Counted from the stretch's first letter, positions 43,274 to 52,493 are shown. The stretch is DNA of 64,000 bases from Thermodesulfobacteriota bacterium (GCA_035325995.1 DAOKYU010000007.1:1-64000), one strand, 5' to 3'. The notes: a model not told the origin generated them from the letters alone. A program made the numbers and translations.

Positions 43274-44182
43274 TCAGATTATGTCCGCGAAAGTTCTTTC
43301 CATGCGTTTGAAGTAAATCAAGCCCCCGATCAGGAGTACTATTACGATAACTATCGAGGCTGTTATCAGCGCCCAGTCCTGGCCTGTTTGTCCGAGCAAG
43401 GCCCATCTGAACCCCTCGACTACACCGGCCATAGGGTTCAGGCCGTAAATTACCCGCCATTTTTCCGGTACCAGGCTGCTCGGGTAGGCGATGGGCGTCA
43501 GGAATAGCCAGAGCTGTGTGAGGAATGGGATGGTATAACGCACGTCTCTGTATTTTACGTTGATAGCCGATAACCAGAGGCTGATCGCGAACGAAGTGGC
43601 CACGGCAAGGAGAATAAAAAGCGGCAGCGATAGTATGGCTAAAGTCGGTTTTATGTCGTAGTAAATCATCATACATATGAAAACGATGAAAGCTACGGCG
43701 AAATCGACAAGCCCGCCCAATATGGACGACAAGGGCATTGCCAGCCTGGGGAAATATATTTTCGTTATGAGGCCGCTGTTATTTACGAGGCTGTTGCTGG
43801 AGTTGGTCACGCTATTTGCAAAAAACTGCCACGGCAGCAGCGCTGCGAACGAGAAAATCGGGTAGGGCACACCGTCCGATTGTATCTTCGCCAGGTTGCC
43901 GAAGAAAATGGTAAAAACGACCATGGTTAAAAACGGCTGGAGGACAGCCCATATAACCCCGAGAGCCGTTTGTTTGTAGCGTACTTTGAGGTCTCGCCAT
44001 GTGAGAAAATATATGAGCTCGTGGAATTCCAGAAGCTCCTTCAGCTTGAGTGATAGTCCCTTACTGGGTTCGTACACTGCAAAAGGTTTATCCTGAAGGG
44101 AATCCCGTTCTTTCAGGGGGTCTTTTGAGGGCGCCCTCTTTTTATGTTCGATTATATCGGACGTAGTGTCTATTTCAGGCAT
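43274..44182 (-). CDS. wzm: Polysaccharide ABC exporter, permease
   Basis: A 302-residue ABC-2 type membrane protein with six predicted helices, including VLQPFLTMVVFTIFFGNLA and TQLWLFLTPIAYPSSLVP, both typical of Wzm/RfbA permeases. A charged cytoplasmic N-terminus of about 55 residues precedes the helices. With Wzt it would flip or export an undecaprenyl-linked glycan across the inner membrane. It starts the two-gene minus-strand unit. Confidence 0.93.
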   Translation of the reverse strand: MPEIDTTSDIIEHKKRAPSKDPLKERDSLQDKPFAVYEPSKGLSLKLKELLEFHELIYFLTWRDLKVRYKQTALGVIWAVLQPFLTMVVFTIFFGNLAKIQSDGVPYPIFSFAALLPWQFFANSVTNSSNSLVNNSGLITKIYFPRLAMPLSSILGGLVDFAVAFIVFICMMIYYDIKPTLAILSLPLFILLAVATSFAISLWLSAINVKYRDVRYTIPFLTQLWLFLTPIAYPSSLVPEKWRVIYGLNPMAGVVEGFRWALLGQTGQDWALITASIVIVIVLLIGGLIYFKRMERTFADII

Positions 44183-44418
44183 CTATTAATTGAATTAATT
44201 AAGGTTAAAGTTCGAATACGAAATCCATCAAGACGTGAGCTTATAGAATTATAATGCGAAAATGCGGATTATAAAGCGCTGTGCCGAGAACATTATCGGG
44301 CAAAGCAGATTTTGCCTGGGCAGGCGCGGAATATGAAGTTTGGATGATTTTTTAAAAATTCCTTAACAAATTTTATCGAGTGGACGTATAATGATATATG
44401 TGCAAACCAGCAAGTCGG

Positions 44419-44464
44419 CGGGCATTAAAACATATAGTGTTCGGGCATTAAAACATATAGTGTT
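44419..44464. repeat. Perfect 23-bp tandem duplication
   Basis: The sequence beginning CGGGCATTAAAACATATAG occurs twice without a mismatch, at 44419-44441 and 44442-44464. The period of 23 bp is about two helical turns. It lies in the divergent control region and may be a pair of regulator sites or a recent slippage product. Confidence 0.75.
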
Positions 44465-44584
44465 ATTGTATAATTACAGAATATTTAGATGAGTCAGTAT
44501 GTTACTCACAATCTATCGCGCTGCCGGGGTGAATGTGCCGCCCGGCTACTATGAGTGGATGGGGTCAATACAGGGTGGACCGGG

Positions 44585-44612
44585 TTGAAAGCTCAAAAGT
44601 GCACGCTATAAT
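44585..44612 (+). promoter_or_regulatory. Candidate sigma-70 type promoter of the priming-transferase gene
   Basis: TTGAAA (44585-44590) and TATAAT (44607-44612) are 16 bp apart, with five of six and six of six consensus bases. Transcription would start about 145 bp before the gene, leaving a long leader. The 23-bp tandem repeat lies about 120 bp upstream. Confidence 0.45.
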
Positions 44613-44764
44613 TCGTATTATAATTGTTCGTTCGGTAAATGATCGCTGTGCAATCATGGCGTCTGGGCCCATGAATCGGCGCAGTGTCGGTTCGGAGGTT
44701 TTTCGGTGTAGCTTGACGGTTATTTTGGCTTGAGGGCTATACACCTATTAATGGGGTTATATCT

Positions 44765-46240
44765 ATGCAGTACCTGAACAGTAAAGAATCAATGTATTTC
44801 ATCGCGGCTTTCTTCATCGTCGCCGCTCTCGTGCCGCTCTTATGCCGTTTGGCGTTTATTACCGGCTTCGTCGATATGCCCGAGGGCCGGAAGCGGCACG
44901 ATAACGCCGTACCCCCGGTCGGCGGTCTCGCGATTTTCCCGGTATTCATGGCCTTGCTTTATTATTCCGGGGTGCTCCAGGTATCCCCGTGGGTATACAT
45001 CGGGCTTACGATTCTGCTGGTTGTCGGGGTGCTGGACGATGTGCGCGCGCTATCGGCTTCGTTCAAGTTTGTAGTTCAAATCGTCGTGGCGTTTCTGCTG
45101 GTCGTTCCGGGCGGAATAAGGGTTGACGACCTGGGGGATTTACTGGGGCTCGGTCCTCTCTGGCTCTCGTGGGTATCCATACCTTTTACCATAATAGCCG
45201 TGGTGCTCGTCGTTAACGCCATTAACCTGATTGACGGCCTGGACGGGCTCGCGGGAGGGTTCGGTTTTGTAATTACGTTCTGGCTCGCCGTCTGCTGCTA
45301 TCTGTCGGGCCAGTCTGACAGACTCATGGCCGTATTAATACTCGCCGGCGCACTGCTGGGGTTCCTGGCCTATAACATGCGGCATCCTTTACGTCAGCGG
45401 GCTACGGCATTTCTCGGTAACTCGGGGAGCCAGTGTCTCGGGCTCGTCCTTGCGTGGCTTCTGATCAAGTTCTCCCAAATGGGGCATGGCGGGGCGATTA
45501 TACGGCCGATTACGGTCGCATGGCTCCTGGCGCTGCCTATATACGATGCCTGCGGACAGTTTGCCAGACGGGTGAGCCTCGGACGTCATCCGTTCGACCC
45601 CGACAGGCACCATTTTCATCATCATTTTCTGTATGCGGGGCTGACCGATGCTCAGGCCACCGCAGCTATCCTCCTGATCGTTTTTGTGACCGGGCTTATA
45701 GGGGTGGGGGGGGTGCTGCTGGATGTTCCCGAGGGCGTCCTCACCTATCTCTGGATAGTATTTCTCTTGCTTCACATTTACATGTCGATGCGGCCGCTGA
45801 GATATCTCGAAATCCTGCTACCTTTGAACGGCAAGAGTGTAGATAATGTTATCGGCCAGCTGATCCTGGAGTCCGGCGTGATAAACGAGTCCCAACTCCT
45901 GGAGGTTCTGGAGCACCAGGGGAAATTCGGCGGAAGGATAGGCGAGCTGCTCGTCGAGAAGGGATACATATCCAAGCCCAGGCTCGAATATTTCCTCAAT
46001 CTCCAGGTTGTCAGGAACGCCACGAAGCGCAAGTTAAATAGAAGCAGGAGAGATATGCTGCTGGGTGAGATAATGCTGGCCGACAAGGTAATAACAAACG
46101 ATCAGCTGGAAGAGGCCCTCAGCTGTCAGCGGCTAAACGGGGGCTGGATCGGCCAGATATTGATAGGTTTGGGTTATGTTACGGAATCGGGTTTGAAGGA
46201 GTGCCTGGACAGGCAGAGCTCCGTAAGAACTGGTGGTTAG
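44765..46240 (+). CDS. WecA/TagO-type polyprenyl-phosphate sugar-1-phosphate transferase with two MshEN-like modules
   Basis: Residues 1-345 are a multi-helix PNPT enzyme that links a sugar-1-phosphate to undecaprenyl phosphate. It has LDDVRAL (Asp91-Asp92), NAINLIDGLDGLAGG (151-165) and HPFDPDRHHFHHH (275-287). The usual Mg-binding Asp of the GDAGS motif is Asn219 here (FLGNSGS). After the last helix a cytoplasmic tail carries four 24-residue motifs at 362-385, 391-414, 432-455 and 461-484. They pair with 5-residue spacers GKFGG and RLNGG, exactly the architecture of c-di-GMP-binding MshEN domains. The gene probably starts synthesis of the local exopolysaccharide under c-di-GMP control. Confidence 0.88.
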   Translation: MQYLNSKESMYFIAAFFIVAALVPLLCRLAFITGFVDMPEGRKRHDNAVPPVGGLAIFPVFMALLYYSGVLQVSPWVYIGLTILLVVGVLDDVRALSASFKFVVQIVVAFLLVVPGGIRVDDLGDLLGLGPLWLSWVSIPFTIIAVVLVVNAINLIDGLDGLAGGFGFVITFWLAVCCYLSGQSDRLMAVLILAGALLGFLAYNMRHPLRQRATAFLGNSGSQCLGLVLAWLLIKFSQMGHGGAIIRPITVAWLLALPIYDACGQFARRVSLGRHPFDPDRHHFHHHFLYAGLTDAQATAAILLIVFVTGLIGVGGVLLDVPEGVLTYLWIVFLLLHIYMSMRPLRYLEILLPLNGKSVDNVIGQLILESGVINESQLLEVLEHQGKFGGRIGELLVEKGYISKPRLEYFLNLQVVRNATKRKLNRSRRDMLLGEIMLADKVITNDQLEEALSCQRLNGGWIGQILIGLGYVTESGLKECLDRQSSVRTGG

Positions 46241-46297
46241 CTTCTTCTACGCTCGAATCTTATTTATCCCGCCCGGGGCAACGAATACCCCCCGCTG

Positions 46298-47680
46298 TCA
46301 GTGCTCGCCCTTGATTTGCTCGGATAGCCTTGCGGCCAGAGCGAACAGGAACGTGAAGTAATAGGCATTGGCCGGAATCTGGAATGTGAATTCCGTGATC
46401 GCGTGCGCGAACATCCCCACCATCCCGCTGACTGCCCCCAGCAGGATGTAGTAGCGGTAGGGGTCTTGCTCGGGAATTGCATACTTTTCGTTTGCGGCCA
46501 GCCTTCGGAAGTAGGCGATCAGGGCCCAGAAGACCAGAATAAATCCGATTAGTCCCGTCTCACACGCGAGCTCAATGTAATCGTTATGAGCGTGGTCGTA
46601 CACGTGGGCCCAGTACGCTTCCTTTTTATATACAGTGTAGGCCAGGCTGAAATTGCCGAGACCGACTCCCAGGAGAGGGAAGTCCTTGATCATATCCACG
46701 CTGTCCTTCCATATGTAGGTGCGGTTGGGAGCATCTTCTCCGGTTTCAGTGAATTTGTCGAGAACCGGATCCAGCCCGATCCATATGGAGTATACGAGGA
46801 TAATCAGGAGGAAGCTGCCCAGAAGCCATTCGTTGGACCTGCTTTTCTTGCTCCGCTGTATGAGCATGTAGAAGAAGAATATAGAGGCCGCGAACGACAG
46901 TATGGCTCCCCTCGACTGGGCGAGTATAAGGCTTATGGCCATGAGAGACGCCGAGAAGAATACGATAAGCTGGCTCGAGCCGGGCAGCTTGAGCCCCCAC
47001 CGGCTGATCTCGGTTCCGTGCCGTGTGTAGAGATAGAGCATATACCCCATGAAGAGGGGAATTACCAGGACCAGAAGACCTGCGAAATGATTGGGGTTGA
47101 CGTAGGTCCCGGAAGCCGGCACCGTCGTGCCGCTGCTTATATACTGAAGGAGTCCGATCAGGGATTCTATCATGGCGACGGTAAATATTATCCAGAAGAA
47201 TCTTCTTATCTGTCTCTTTGTCCGTATGAAATCTGCGGTTACGAGGAAGAACGCAGCGTAGGAGAGATAGAGGAGGAATTTCTGGCTCGTCACGAACGGA
47301 TAAATGCTTATGGTGTTTCCGAGATTGACGCCGCCTCCGAATATATGCCTGAGAGCTTCGCTTTTACTTTGCCAGAGCGCGGCTGTGTGGGGAGATATCA
47401 AGCCGAGTATCGCTTCGGGGAGCTCTATCGTTTGAATCATGATAAGGATGAAAAAGAGCCCCATCGGTATATATAGAGGTGACGGCATGAGACGGATTCG
47501 CCCTCTCAGTATCTTCCCGATCAGCCAGATGCCGAAGGTTATAAACGATACAATTTCGAAGAGGGAGACCGACCACGTCTCGACGTTCCCGAACGGCAGC
47601 GGCGACAATAAAATAAGTGCAAGCCCGACGTTGATAACGAGCGGGATCAGTTTTTCGATGATGAATGGCTTAAATAGCAT
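46298..47680 (-). CDS. O-antigen polymerase/ligase-like membrane protein (Wzy_C family)
   Basis: A 460-residue membrane protein with about 11-12 helices. The periplasmic loops carry YVNPNHFAG (193-201), LGVGLGNFSLAY and YDHAHNDYIELACETGLIGF, the hallmark motifs of Wzy/O-antigen ligases. It is the last gene of the minus-strand wza-wzc operon and 13 bp after the TPR protein gene. It may polymerise the exported glycan. The second Wzy-like protein of the locus is at 28635. Confidence 0.88.
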   Translation of the reverse strand: MLFKPFIIEKLIPLVINVGLALILLSPLPFGNVETWSVSLFEIVSFITFGIWLIGKILRGRIRLMPSPLYIPMGLFFILIMIQTIELPEAILGLISPHTAALWQSKSEALRHIFGGGVNLGNTISIYPFVTSQKFLLYLSYAAFFLVTADFIRTKRQIRRFFWIIFTVAMIESLIGLLQYISSGTTVPASGTYVNPNHFAGLLVLVIPLFMGYMLYLYTRHGTEISRWGLKLPGSSQLIVFFSASLMAISLILAQSRGAILSFAASIFFFYMLIQRSKKSRSNEWLLGSFLLIILVYSIWIGLDPVLDKFTETGEDAPNRTYIWKDSVDMIKDFPLLGVGLGNFSLAYTVYKKEAYWAHVYDHAHNDYIELACETGLIGFILVFWALIAYFRRLAANEKYAIPEQDPYRYYILLGAVSGMVGMFAHAITEFTFQIPANAYYFTFLFALAARLSEQIKGEH

Positions 47681-47693
47681 TGGTCCGAGCCCT

Positions 47694-48920
47694 TCACAGC
47701 TGTTTTTCCAGCTTGACGTTATCTATCCAAACGGTTCCGCTGATTTTCCTGTCGAGATCGTTATCCGGCCGGCGTCTTAGTCTGATTACGAGATAATCGC
47801 AGTCCGGGGGAGTTTTAAACGAGGTCGAGACCTCGTGCCAATCGGATGTCCCGATGACTTGACCGGTACGGGCGTCCAGGCTGCCGTGACCCCAGCAGGA
47901 TACATCCCAGAAAAGTCCATTACGTGTGGACAGTCCTTTACTTTTCATATCGGAGCTCAGCTTGTAATCGGAATTCCCGTAGGCCGGCACGATCTGGCGT
48001 AGATGGTTGAAATCTACATTTTTACTCCCGTCAAAATCTATTTTTAATGAATATCCTTTACTGTCGGTATTCCTGGTTCTCGTGATGTTCACGCCCTCGA
48101 CTTTTCCTCTCCTCCAGTCGAATCCGGAGGACGTAATCTCTTTTTCAAAACCCCCGTTCCACACTCCCTGCCAATCCCCCAATCGGTCGGCCCAGGCGTC
48201 CTTCGCCGCCTGCAGCTTGTTTTCTATAATAAGAAAAGAGACATATCTCTGGAATATATCCTCGGGGATTTCGGCAGTATCCGACAGTTTTCCCCAGGCC
48301 CGCTCCGCTTCGGAAACCCTTCGTGTGCTGATCAGGAAATGAAGATACTCGGGGAGGGCGTTATCCGGGATAGCCCTCCATATCTTGTCTTCGTTCCTGA
48401 GGGACTGCCAAAGGACGGGAAACGCTTTAAAGCGCCTCCTGGGATCGCTGGCGAGCACGGACCGTGTGTTGCTGACGAGGGCCTCCTCGTTCCCCAGCTT
48501 CGAGGCCAGCATGGCCGCCCCCCATCTCAGGGATACGACGCCCGGGGCGAGGTCCGTGGCCTGGTTGAGTGCGAAAAGGGATTCCTCTTTTCTCCCGTCC
48601 ATGAAAAGGGAATCGGCCAGATAAAACCAGTAAGCGTAGTTGAGCGGATTGAGCTCAAGGGCCTTTTGATAGAGGGGATATACCTGGCTGCCGGCGCCGC
48701 CGGCGTCGTAACTGTCGTAAAACTGTGCGAGCAGGAAATAAAATTCGGAGTTGTTCTTTTCGACCGCCAGGGCTTTCTTGAACCCGTACGGAGGGGGATC
48801 GCCGGCGTATACATATGACATCCAGCCCCTGGCGGAGCTCAATACGAGGAAGAACGATACGATTACTGTAACAAGAATAAGGGCGCGCTGGAGCAGCCTG
48901 GAACGAATTTTGATATCCAT
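47694..48920 (-). CDS. TPR protein with C-terminal carbohydrate-binding-like domain, membrane-anchored
   Basis: From the ATG at 48920 (an in-frame ATG at 48947 adds nine residues) the protein has a membrane anchor near residues 13-30 (LILVTVIVSFFLVLSSA). Tetratricopeptide-like helices follow (YQKALELNPLNYAYWFYLAD). The C-terminal domain of about 160 residues is beta-rich, beginning NGGFEKEITSSGFDWRRG, the usual start of CBM4/9-like galactose-binding modules. It sits between Wzc and Wzy genes, as do TPR partners of Wzy in other exopolysaccharide operons. A role in chain-length control or assembly is inferred. Confidence 0.75.
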   Translation of the reverse strand: MDIKIRSRLLQRALILVTVIVSFFLVLSSARGWMSYVYAGDPPPYGFKKALAVEKNNSEFYFLLAQFYDSYDAGGAGSQVYPLYQKALELNPLNYAYWFYLADSLFMDGRKEESLFALNQATDLAPGVVSLRWGAAMLASKLGNEEALVSNTRSVLASDPRRRFKAFPVLWQSLRNEDKIWRAIPDNALPEYLHFLISTRRVSEAERAWGKLSDTAEIPEDIFQRYVSFLIIENKLQAAKDAWADRLGDWQGVWNGGFEKEITSSGFDWRRGKVEGVNITRTRNTDSKGYSLKIDFDGSKNVDFNHLRQIVPAYGNSDYKLSSDMKSKGLSTRNGLFWDVSCWGHGSLDARTGQVIGTSDWHEVSTSFKTPPDCDYLVIRLRRRPDNDLDRKISGTVWIDNVKLEKQL

Positions 48921-48994
48921 AGATCGATAATTCTCACTGCCATACATGCAGATGAAATGACAGGAAGACTTCCGGGTCGGCCGTAAATAATGAC

Positions 48995-51364
48995 TTAAAT
49001 TAAATTCAGCTCGTCCGGATCACTTTTGACCTTGGGCTTTGCCGGCGAGATTTTCTTCTTTTCTTCGTTGTCGCCGTAATAATAATTGTACGACTTGTAG
49101 TAATAGCTGTTCTGGTTGAGCTCTATGCCGTTCACTATTACACCGAGGAAGTTCGCTCTAAGGTTCCATAGCTTGTCTATGAGGTCCCTGATCGAATTCT
49201 TTGGTGTTTTGCCCGCTCTGACTACTATGGCCACTCCGTCTACGAGGCTGGACAGTATGTGCGAATCGACGAAACCCAAAGCAGGCGGGCCGTCCACTAT
49301 TATGTAGTCGTACGTCTCGGTCAGGTCATGGATCAAATCCCTCATCTGGTTCGACCCGAGAAGCTCCGCGGGGTTGATAGGTATGGGGCCGACCGGCAGG
49401 ATGTAGAGGTTCGGTATCTCTCCGTGTGATATTACGTCTTGTAAATTGGCATTCCCGGTCAGGTAGCTGCTCAGACCGCTGCCGTTGTTTCCGAGAACCG
49501 ATCCGATCCTCGGTCTACGGAGATCGGCTTCGAGTAGAAGAACCCTGCTTCCGGCCTGGGCAAAGGACGAAGCCAGATTGATGGATACGGTTGTCTTCCC
49601 TTCGGCGGGGAAGCAGCTCGTAACGAGTATCGAGCGCGGCGGCTTTCCGGGCGTAGAAAGGAGTAGCGACGTTCTTATGGTCCTGAACGCCTCGGCTATA
49701 TGGGACCTCGGGTCCATGAGGAACGTTTTTTCTACAGGGGAAGCCAGGGCCTGAGCCTGGCTGGCTTCGAAAACCCCCCCGAGGACCGGGTACTTCAGTT
49801 TGTCGCGTATCTCTTCGGGGGTTTTGATCGTGTTATCGAAGTATTCGATGAGGAATGCTATGAATACACCGCCTCCGAGGCCTATGATGCAGGCGAAGAT
49901 GAGGGTCAGCGGTACGTTGGGCTTGAACGGGAAGAGGGGTATCTGGGCATAGTCGACGACCTGTATGTTGCTGGCCTTTATGGCGGACGATACTTCGGTT
50001 TCCTTCAGTCTCTGCAGGAGCGAGTTGTATATAGTCTCGTTGGATTGCACTTCGCGCTTGAGGATGTTGTACTCAATAGATTTGTCGTTGAGAGCGGACG
50101 CCAGGACTTTTTGCTTTTCGTAGCTCTCTCTGAGTGATTCTTCTTTCTTGAGCGCGGCTTCGTAGTCCGATTTCACCGAGCTGGCGACGCTGTTCTCGGC
50201 CTCGTCTATCTTCCTCTGGAGCTCGGCTACCCTGGCCCCGAGCTCTTTTAACTTCGGATAGCCGGATTTGAAAGTTGCACTCATCTGGCTGTATTCCGAT
50301 TTGGCCCTTGCGTGCTCCGCCTTGAGGTTCTGGATATAGGGGTCGTTCACGACGAGGGGCAGCGAGCCGGTGTTTCCCGCCATGACGTGCTTGTAAAGCG
50401 ATTCCTTTTCAATCCTCTGGGTCTCCGCCTTGGCGAGCGCGTCGTTGAGCTCGGCGAAGGTGTGATACGTTATGTTCATATTTTGTTCGAGAGAGACTAT
50501 GTCGTTATTCTTGGCGAAGGTGTTGAGCCTCTCTTCGGACTGCTCGAGGTGAGTTTGTGCCTGCTCGATCTGCTTTTTCAGGAAATCCCTTCCCTGCTTG
50601 GTTGCGTCGAGCTTCCTGTTCAGAAGCCATTCGATGTATGTGTCGGCGAGCGTGTTGGCCGCATCCGCCGCGAGCTTCCTGTCGTGCGCTTCGAAGCTTA
50701 TATCGACCAGGCGTGAATTGCCGATCGGGTTTATGGTCAGGTTGCCTACGAATGCGTTGACCAGTGCGTCCTGCCTGGATATTTCGCTGAGATCGAACTC
50801 GGCCTCCCCGGACTCGGGCTCGCTTACCGACGGGCTGAAAAGGTTCTTGATGCCGTCGAAACCGTCTTCAATCGCGCCGATAGTGCCCGAAATTATACGC
50901 GAGAGGATATTTGACTTCCTGTTTTCGAAATCGTATTCCGGGTACGAAGCCAGGTTGAGCTTATCGGCAACCTGTTTGGCGAGAGCCTTGCTTTTGAGGA
51001 GAAGGTACTGTGTTTCGTAGAATTCCGCCGACTGATTCTCGACCTCGACTACCTGGTCGAAGCTGACGACTTTGGGGTTTTCGAGCGATATTTCGAGCTT
51101 GGCGGTGGCCTTGTACAAGGGCTCGGTCAGCATCGTGCTCAAAAGGGCCGTTACCAGCACTATCGCGAAGAAGACGATAATAATCTTTTTCCGTCTTAAC
51201 ACCACATCTATGTATCTCTGTATGGTGTTTTCTTCTTCCAGGGGGTAGGCCCTGATGATGTCCGGCACTGGCGGCGTATAAGCCTTTACCGATCTATTTT
51301 CGTCATTCGGGACAAGGCTCTGTCCCCTATTCCCATCGTCTGGTGGTCTATTGTTGTTTTCCAT
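48995..51364 (-). CDS. wzc: Wzc-like polysaccharide co-polymerase/tyrosine autokinase
   Basis: The 789-residue protein joins a Wzz domain to a BY-kinase domain. Membrane helices lie near 60-78 and 485-506, with a long periplasmic coiled-coil region between them (about 250-460, GNVR type). The kinase has Walker A PAEGKTT (586-592), Walker A' LLLEADLRRP (609-618) and Walker B YIIVDGPP (687-694). A tail with seven tyrosines (754-763) is the likely autophosphorylation cluster. It controls export and chain length with Wza. It is 27 bp after wza. Confidence 0.93.
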   Translation of the reverse strand: MENNNRPPDDGNRGQSLVPNDENRSVKAYTPPVPDIIRAYPLEEENTIQRYIDVVLRRKKIIIVFFAIVLVTALLSTMLTEPLYKATAKLEISLENPKVVSFDQVVEVENQSAEFYETQYLLLKSKALAKQVADKLNLASYPEYDFENRKSNILSRIISGTIGAIEDGFDGIKNLFSPSVSEPESGEAEFDLSEISRQDALVNAFVGNLTINPIGNSRLVDISFEAHDRKLAADAANTLADTYIEWLLNRKLDATKQGRDFLKKQIEQAQTHLEQSEERLNTFAKNNDIVSLEQNMNITYHTFAELNDALAKAETQRIEKESLYKHVMAGNTGSLPLVVNDPYIQNLKAEHARAKSEYSQMSATFKSGYPKLKELGARVAELQRKIDEAENSVASSVKSDYEAALKKEESLRESYEKQKVLASALNDKSIEYNILKREVQSNETIYNSLLQRLKETEVSSAIKASNIQVVDYAQIPLFPFKPNVPLTLIFACIIGLGGGVFIAFLIEYFDNTIKTPEEIRDKLKYPVLGGVFEASQAQALASPVEKTFLMDPRSHIAEAFRTIRTSLLLSTPGKPPRSILVTSCFPAEGKTTVSINLASSFAQAGSRVLLLEADLRRPRIGSVLGNNGSGLSSYLTGNANLQDVISHGEIPNLYILPVGPIPINPAELLGSNQMRDLIHDLTETYDYIIVDGPPALGFVDSHILSSLVDGVAIVVRAGKTPKNSIRDLIDKLWNLRANFLGVIVNGIELNQNSYYYKSYNYYYGDNEEKKKISPAKPKVKSDPDELNLI

Positions 51365-51391
51365 TTTACTCTTTGGTAAGTCCCCTTCCGG

Positions 51392-52384
51392 TTATTGAAC
51401 CCCCATGCTGAACGGCGGGAAGAATAGACCGAGTTTTATAGCGTCGAAGAAACTCTTAAATGCACTCTTGCCAACAACTACAACATCCTGATCCTCGATT
51501 ACCATGTCCGCCATTTCCCCTTCATTAATGGATTCGAGGTTGATGGGGAGCACCTCCACCCGCCCGTCTCTATTCCTTAAAAGCCTGACATCGGAGGCCT
51601 TTGCGGTCTTGTCCATGCCGCCCGCCGCCGTCACGGCCTGGCTCACGGTCATGTCGTCCGTTATCGGGTATGTGCCCGGTTTCATGACTGCGCCGTCGAC
51701 GTATACGACCCCGGCTTCGGGCACATATACTACGTCTCCCATGTTTATCGGCACGTTTAGACTGGCGTCGCCCTTGTCGAGAAGCTCGCCCAGGTCTACC
51801 TGTACGGATTGCTCGCCGCCGTCACCCGTTTTTCTGGTGACGTAGACGGTGTCGCTCGCCTTTTCGCCGAGCCCGCCCGCGAGCGCCAGCGCGTCAAGGA
51901 GAGTGCCCTTGCCGAGAAGCTCGTAAGTGCCGGGATTCTTTACGCTTCCTATTACGGCAACCCTCTGGCTCCTGTATTCCTTAACGGAAACGATCACGTG
52001 TGGGTTGTGCATGTAGTTTTCGGTCAGCATCTCGGTTATCCTGCTTTCGGCTTCCTGGGGAGTGTCCCCCCCTACGTCAACCTTGCCTATCAGTGGAAAC
52101 GTTATGGCATTCTGGCTGCTGACCCTGGCTTCCGTGTTGAGATCGGGGGCTTCGAGCACCTCGATTGCGAGGAGATCTCCCGGGCCTATTCTGTAATCGA
52201 CGGACGACGACGTGGAGAAGGTTTCCTGTATGAGCTTACGGTTGAGCTCCTGGTTTTCCTTGTTAACTTCCCTCGTAGCCTGGGGAATCGTGTAGCTCCC
52301 GCTATGGGAAGATCCGCCGCCGCAGGCGTACATCAATGCCAGGGAAAAAATTGCCGCTGATAAAATGGTTATTTTCTTGAACAT
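51392..52384 (-). CDS. wza: Outer-membrane polysaccharide export lipoprotein (Wza-like)
   Basis: From the ATG at 52384 the protein has 330 residues and a lipoprotein signal with lipobox LMYAC (Cys21). The polysaccharide-export domain starts at YRIGPGDLLAIEVLEAPDLN. Two SLBB domains follow, seen at VAVIGSVKNPGTYELLGKGT and VYVDGAVMKPGTYPITDDMT. Proteins of this type form the outer-membrane channel that meets Wzc. A longer frame from 52411 would add nine residues before the signal peptide and is unlikely. Confidence 0.93.
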   Translation of the reverse strand: MFKKITILSAAIFSLALMYACGGGSSHSGSYTIPQATREVNKENQELNRKLIQETFSTSSSVDYRIGPGDLLAIEVLEAPDLNTEARVSSQNAITFPLIGKVDVGGDTPQEAESRITEMLTENYMHNPHVIVSVKEYRSQRVAVIGSVKNPGTYELLGKGTLLDALALAGGLGEKASDTVYVTRKTGDGGEQSVQVDLGELLDKGDASLNVPINMGDVVYVPEAGVVYVDGAVMKPGTYPITDDMTVSQAVTAAGGMDKTAKASDVRLLRNRDGRVEVLPINLESINEGEMADMVIEDQDVVVVGKSAFKSFFDAIKLGLFFPPFSMGVQ

Positions 52385-52402
52385 GCAAGCACACCTTTCT
52401 TC

Positions 52403-52450
52403 GAATAACAATTATACACCCCTTATTCCTGACTTGTATAATTGTTATTC
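52403..52450. repeat. Perfect 16-bp inverted repeat between FecR-like gene and wza
   Basis: GAATAACAATTATACA (52403-52418) and TGTATAATTGTTATTC (52435-52450) are exact reverse complements with a 16-bp spacer. The element lies in the 109-bp gap upstream of wza inside a minus-strand operon. It is AT-rich, so the RNA hairpin would be of moderate stability. It could be an attenuator, an RNA-processing site or a protein-binding site. Confidence 0.7.
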
Positions 52451-52493
52451 TAATCAGCAGAGCAATAGTGAAATGTCAGATTTTGACAGTTCG

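Larger units (their letters stand above)
44183..44764. other. Divergent control region between exporter and priming transferase
   Basis: This 582-bp gap serves the minus-strand ABC exporter and the plus-strand priming transferase. It contains a 23-bp tandem duplication and a plausible plus-strand promoter, each listed separately. The part next to wzm is AT-rich, with TATAAT-like sequence on the minus strand near 44250. I see no riboswitch and no coding sequence. Confidence 0.4.
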
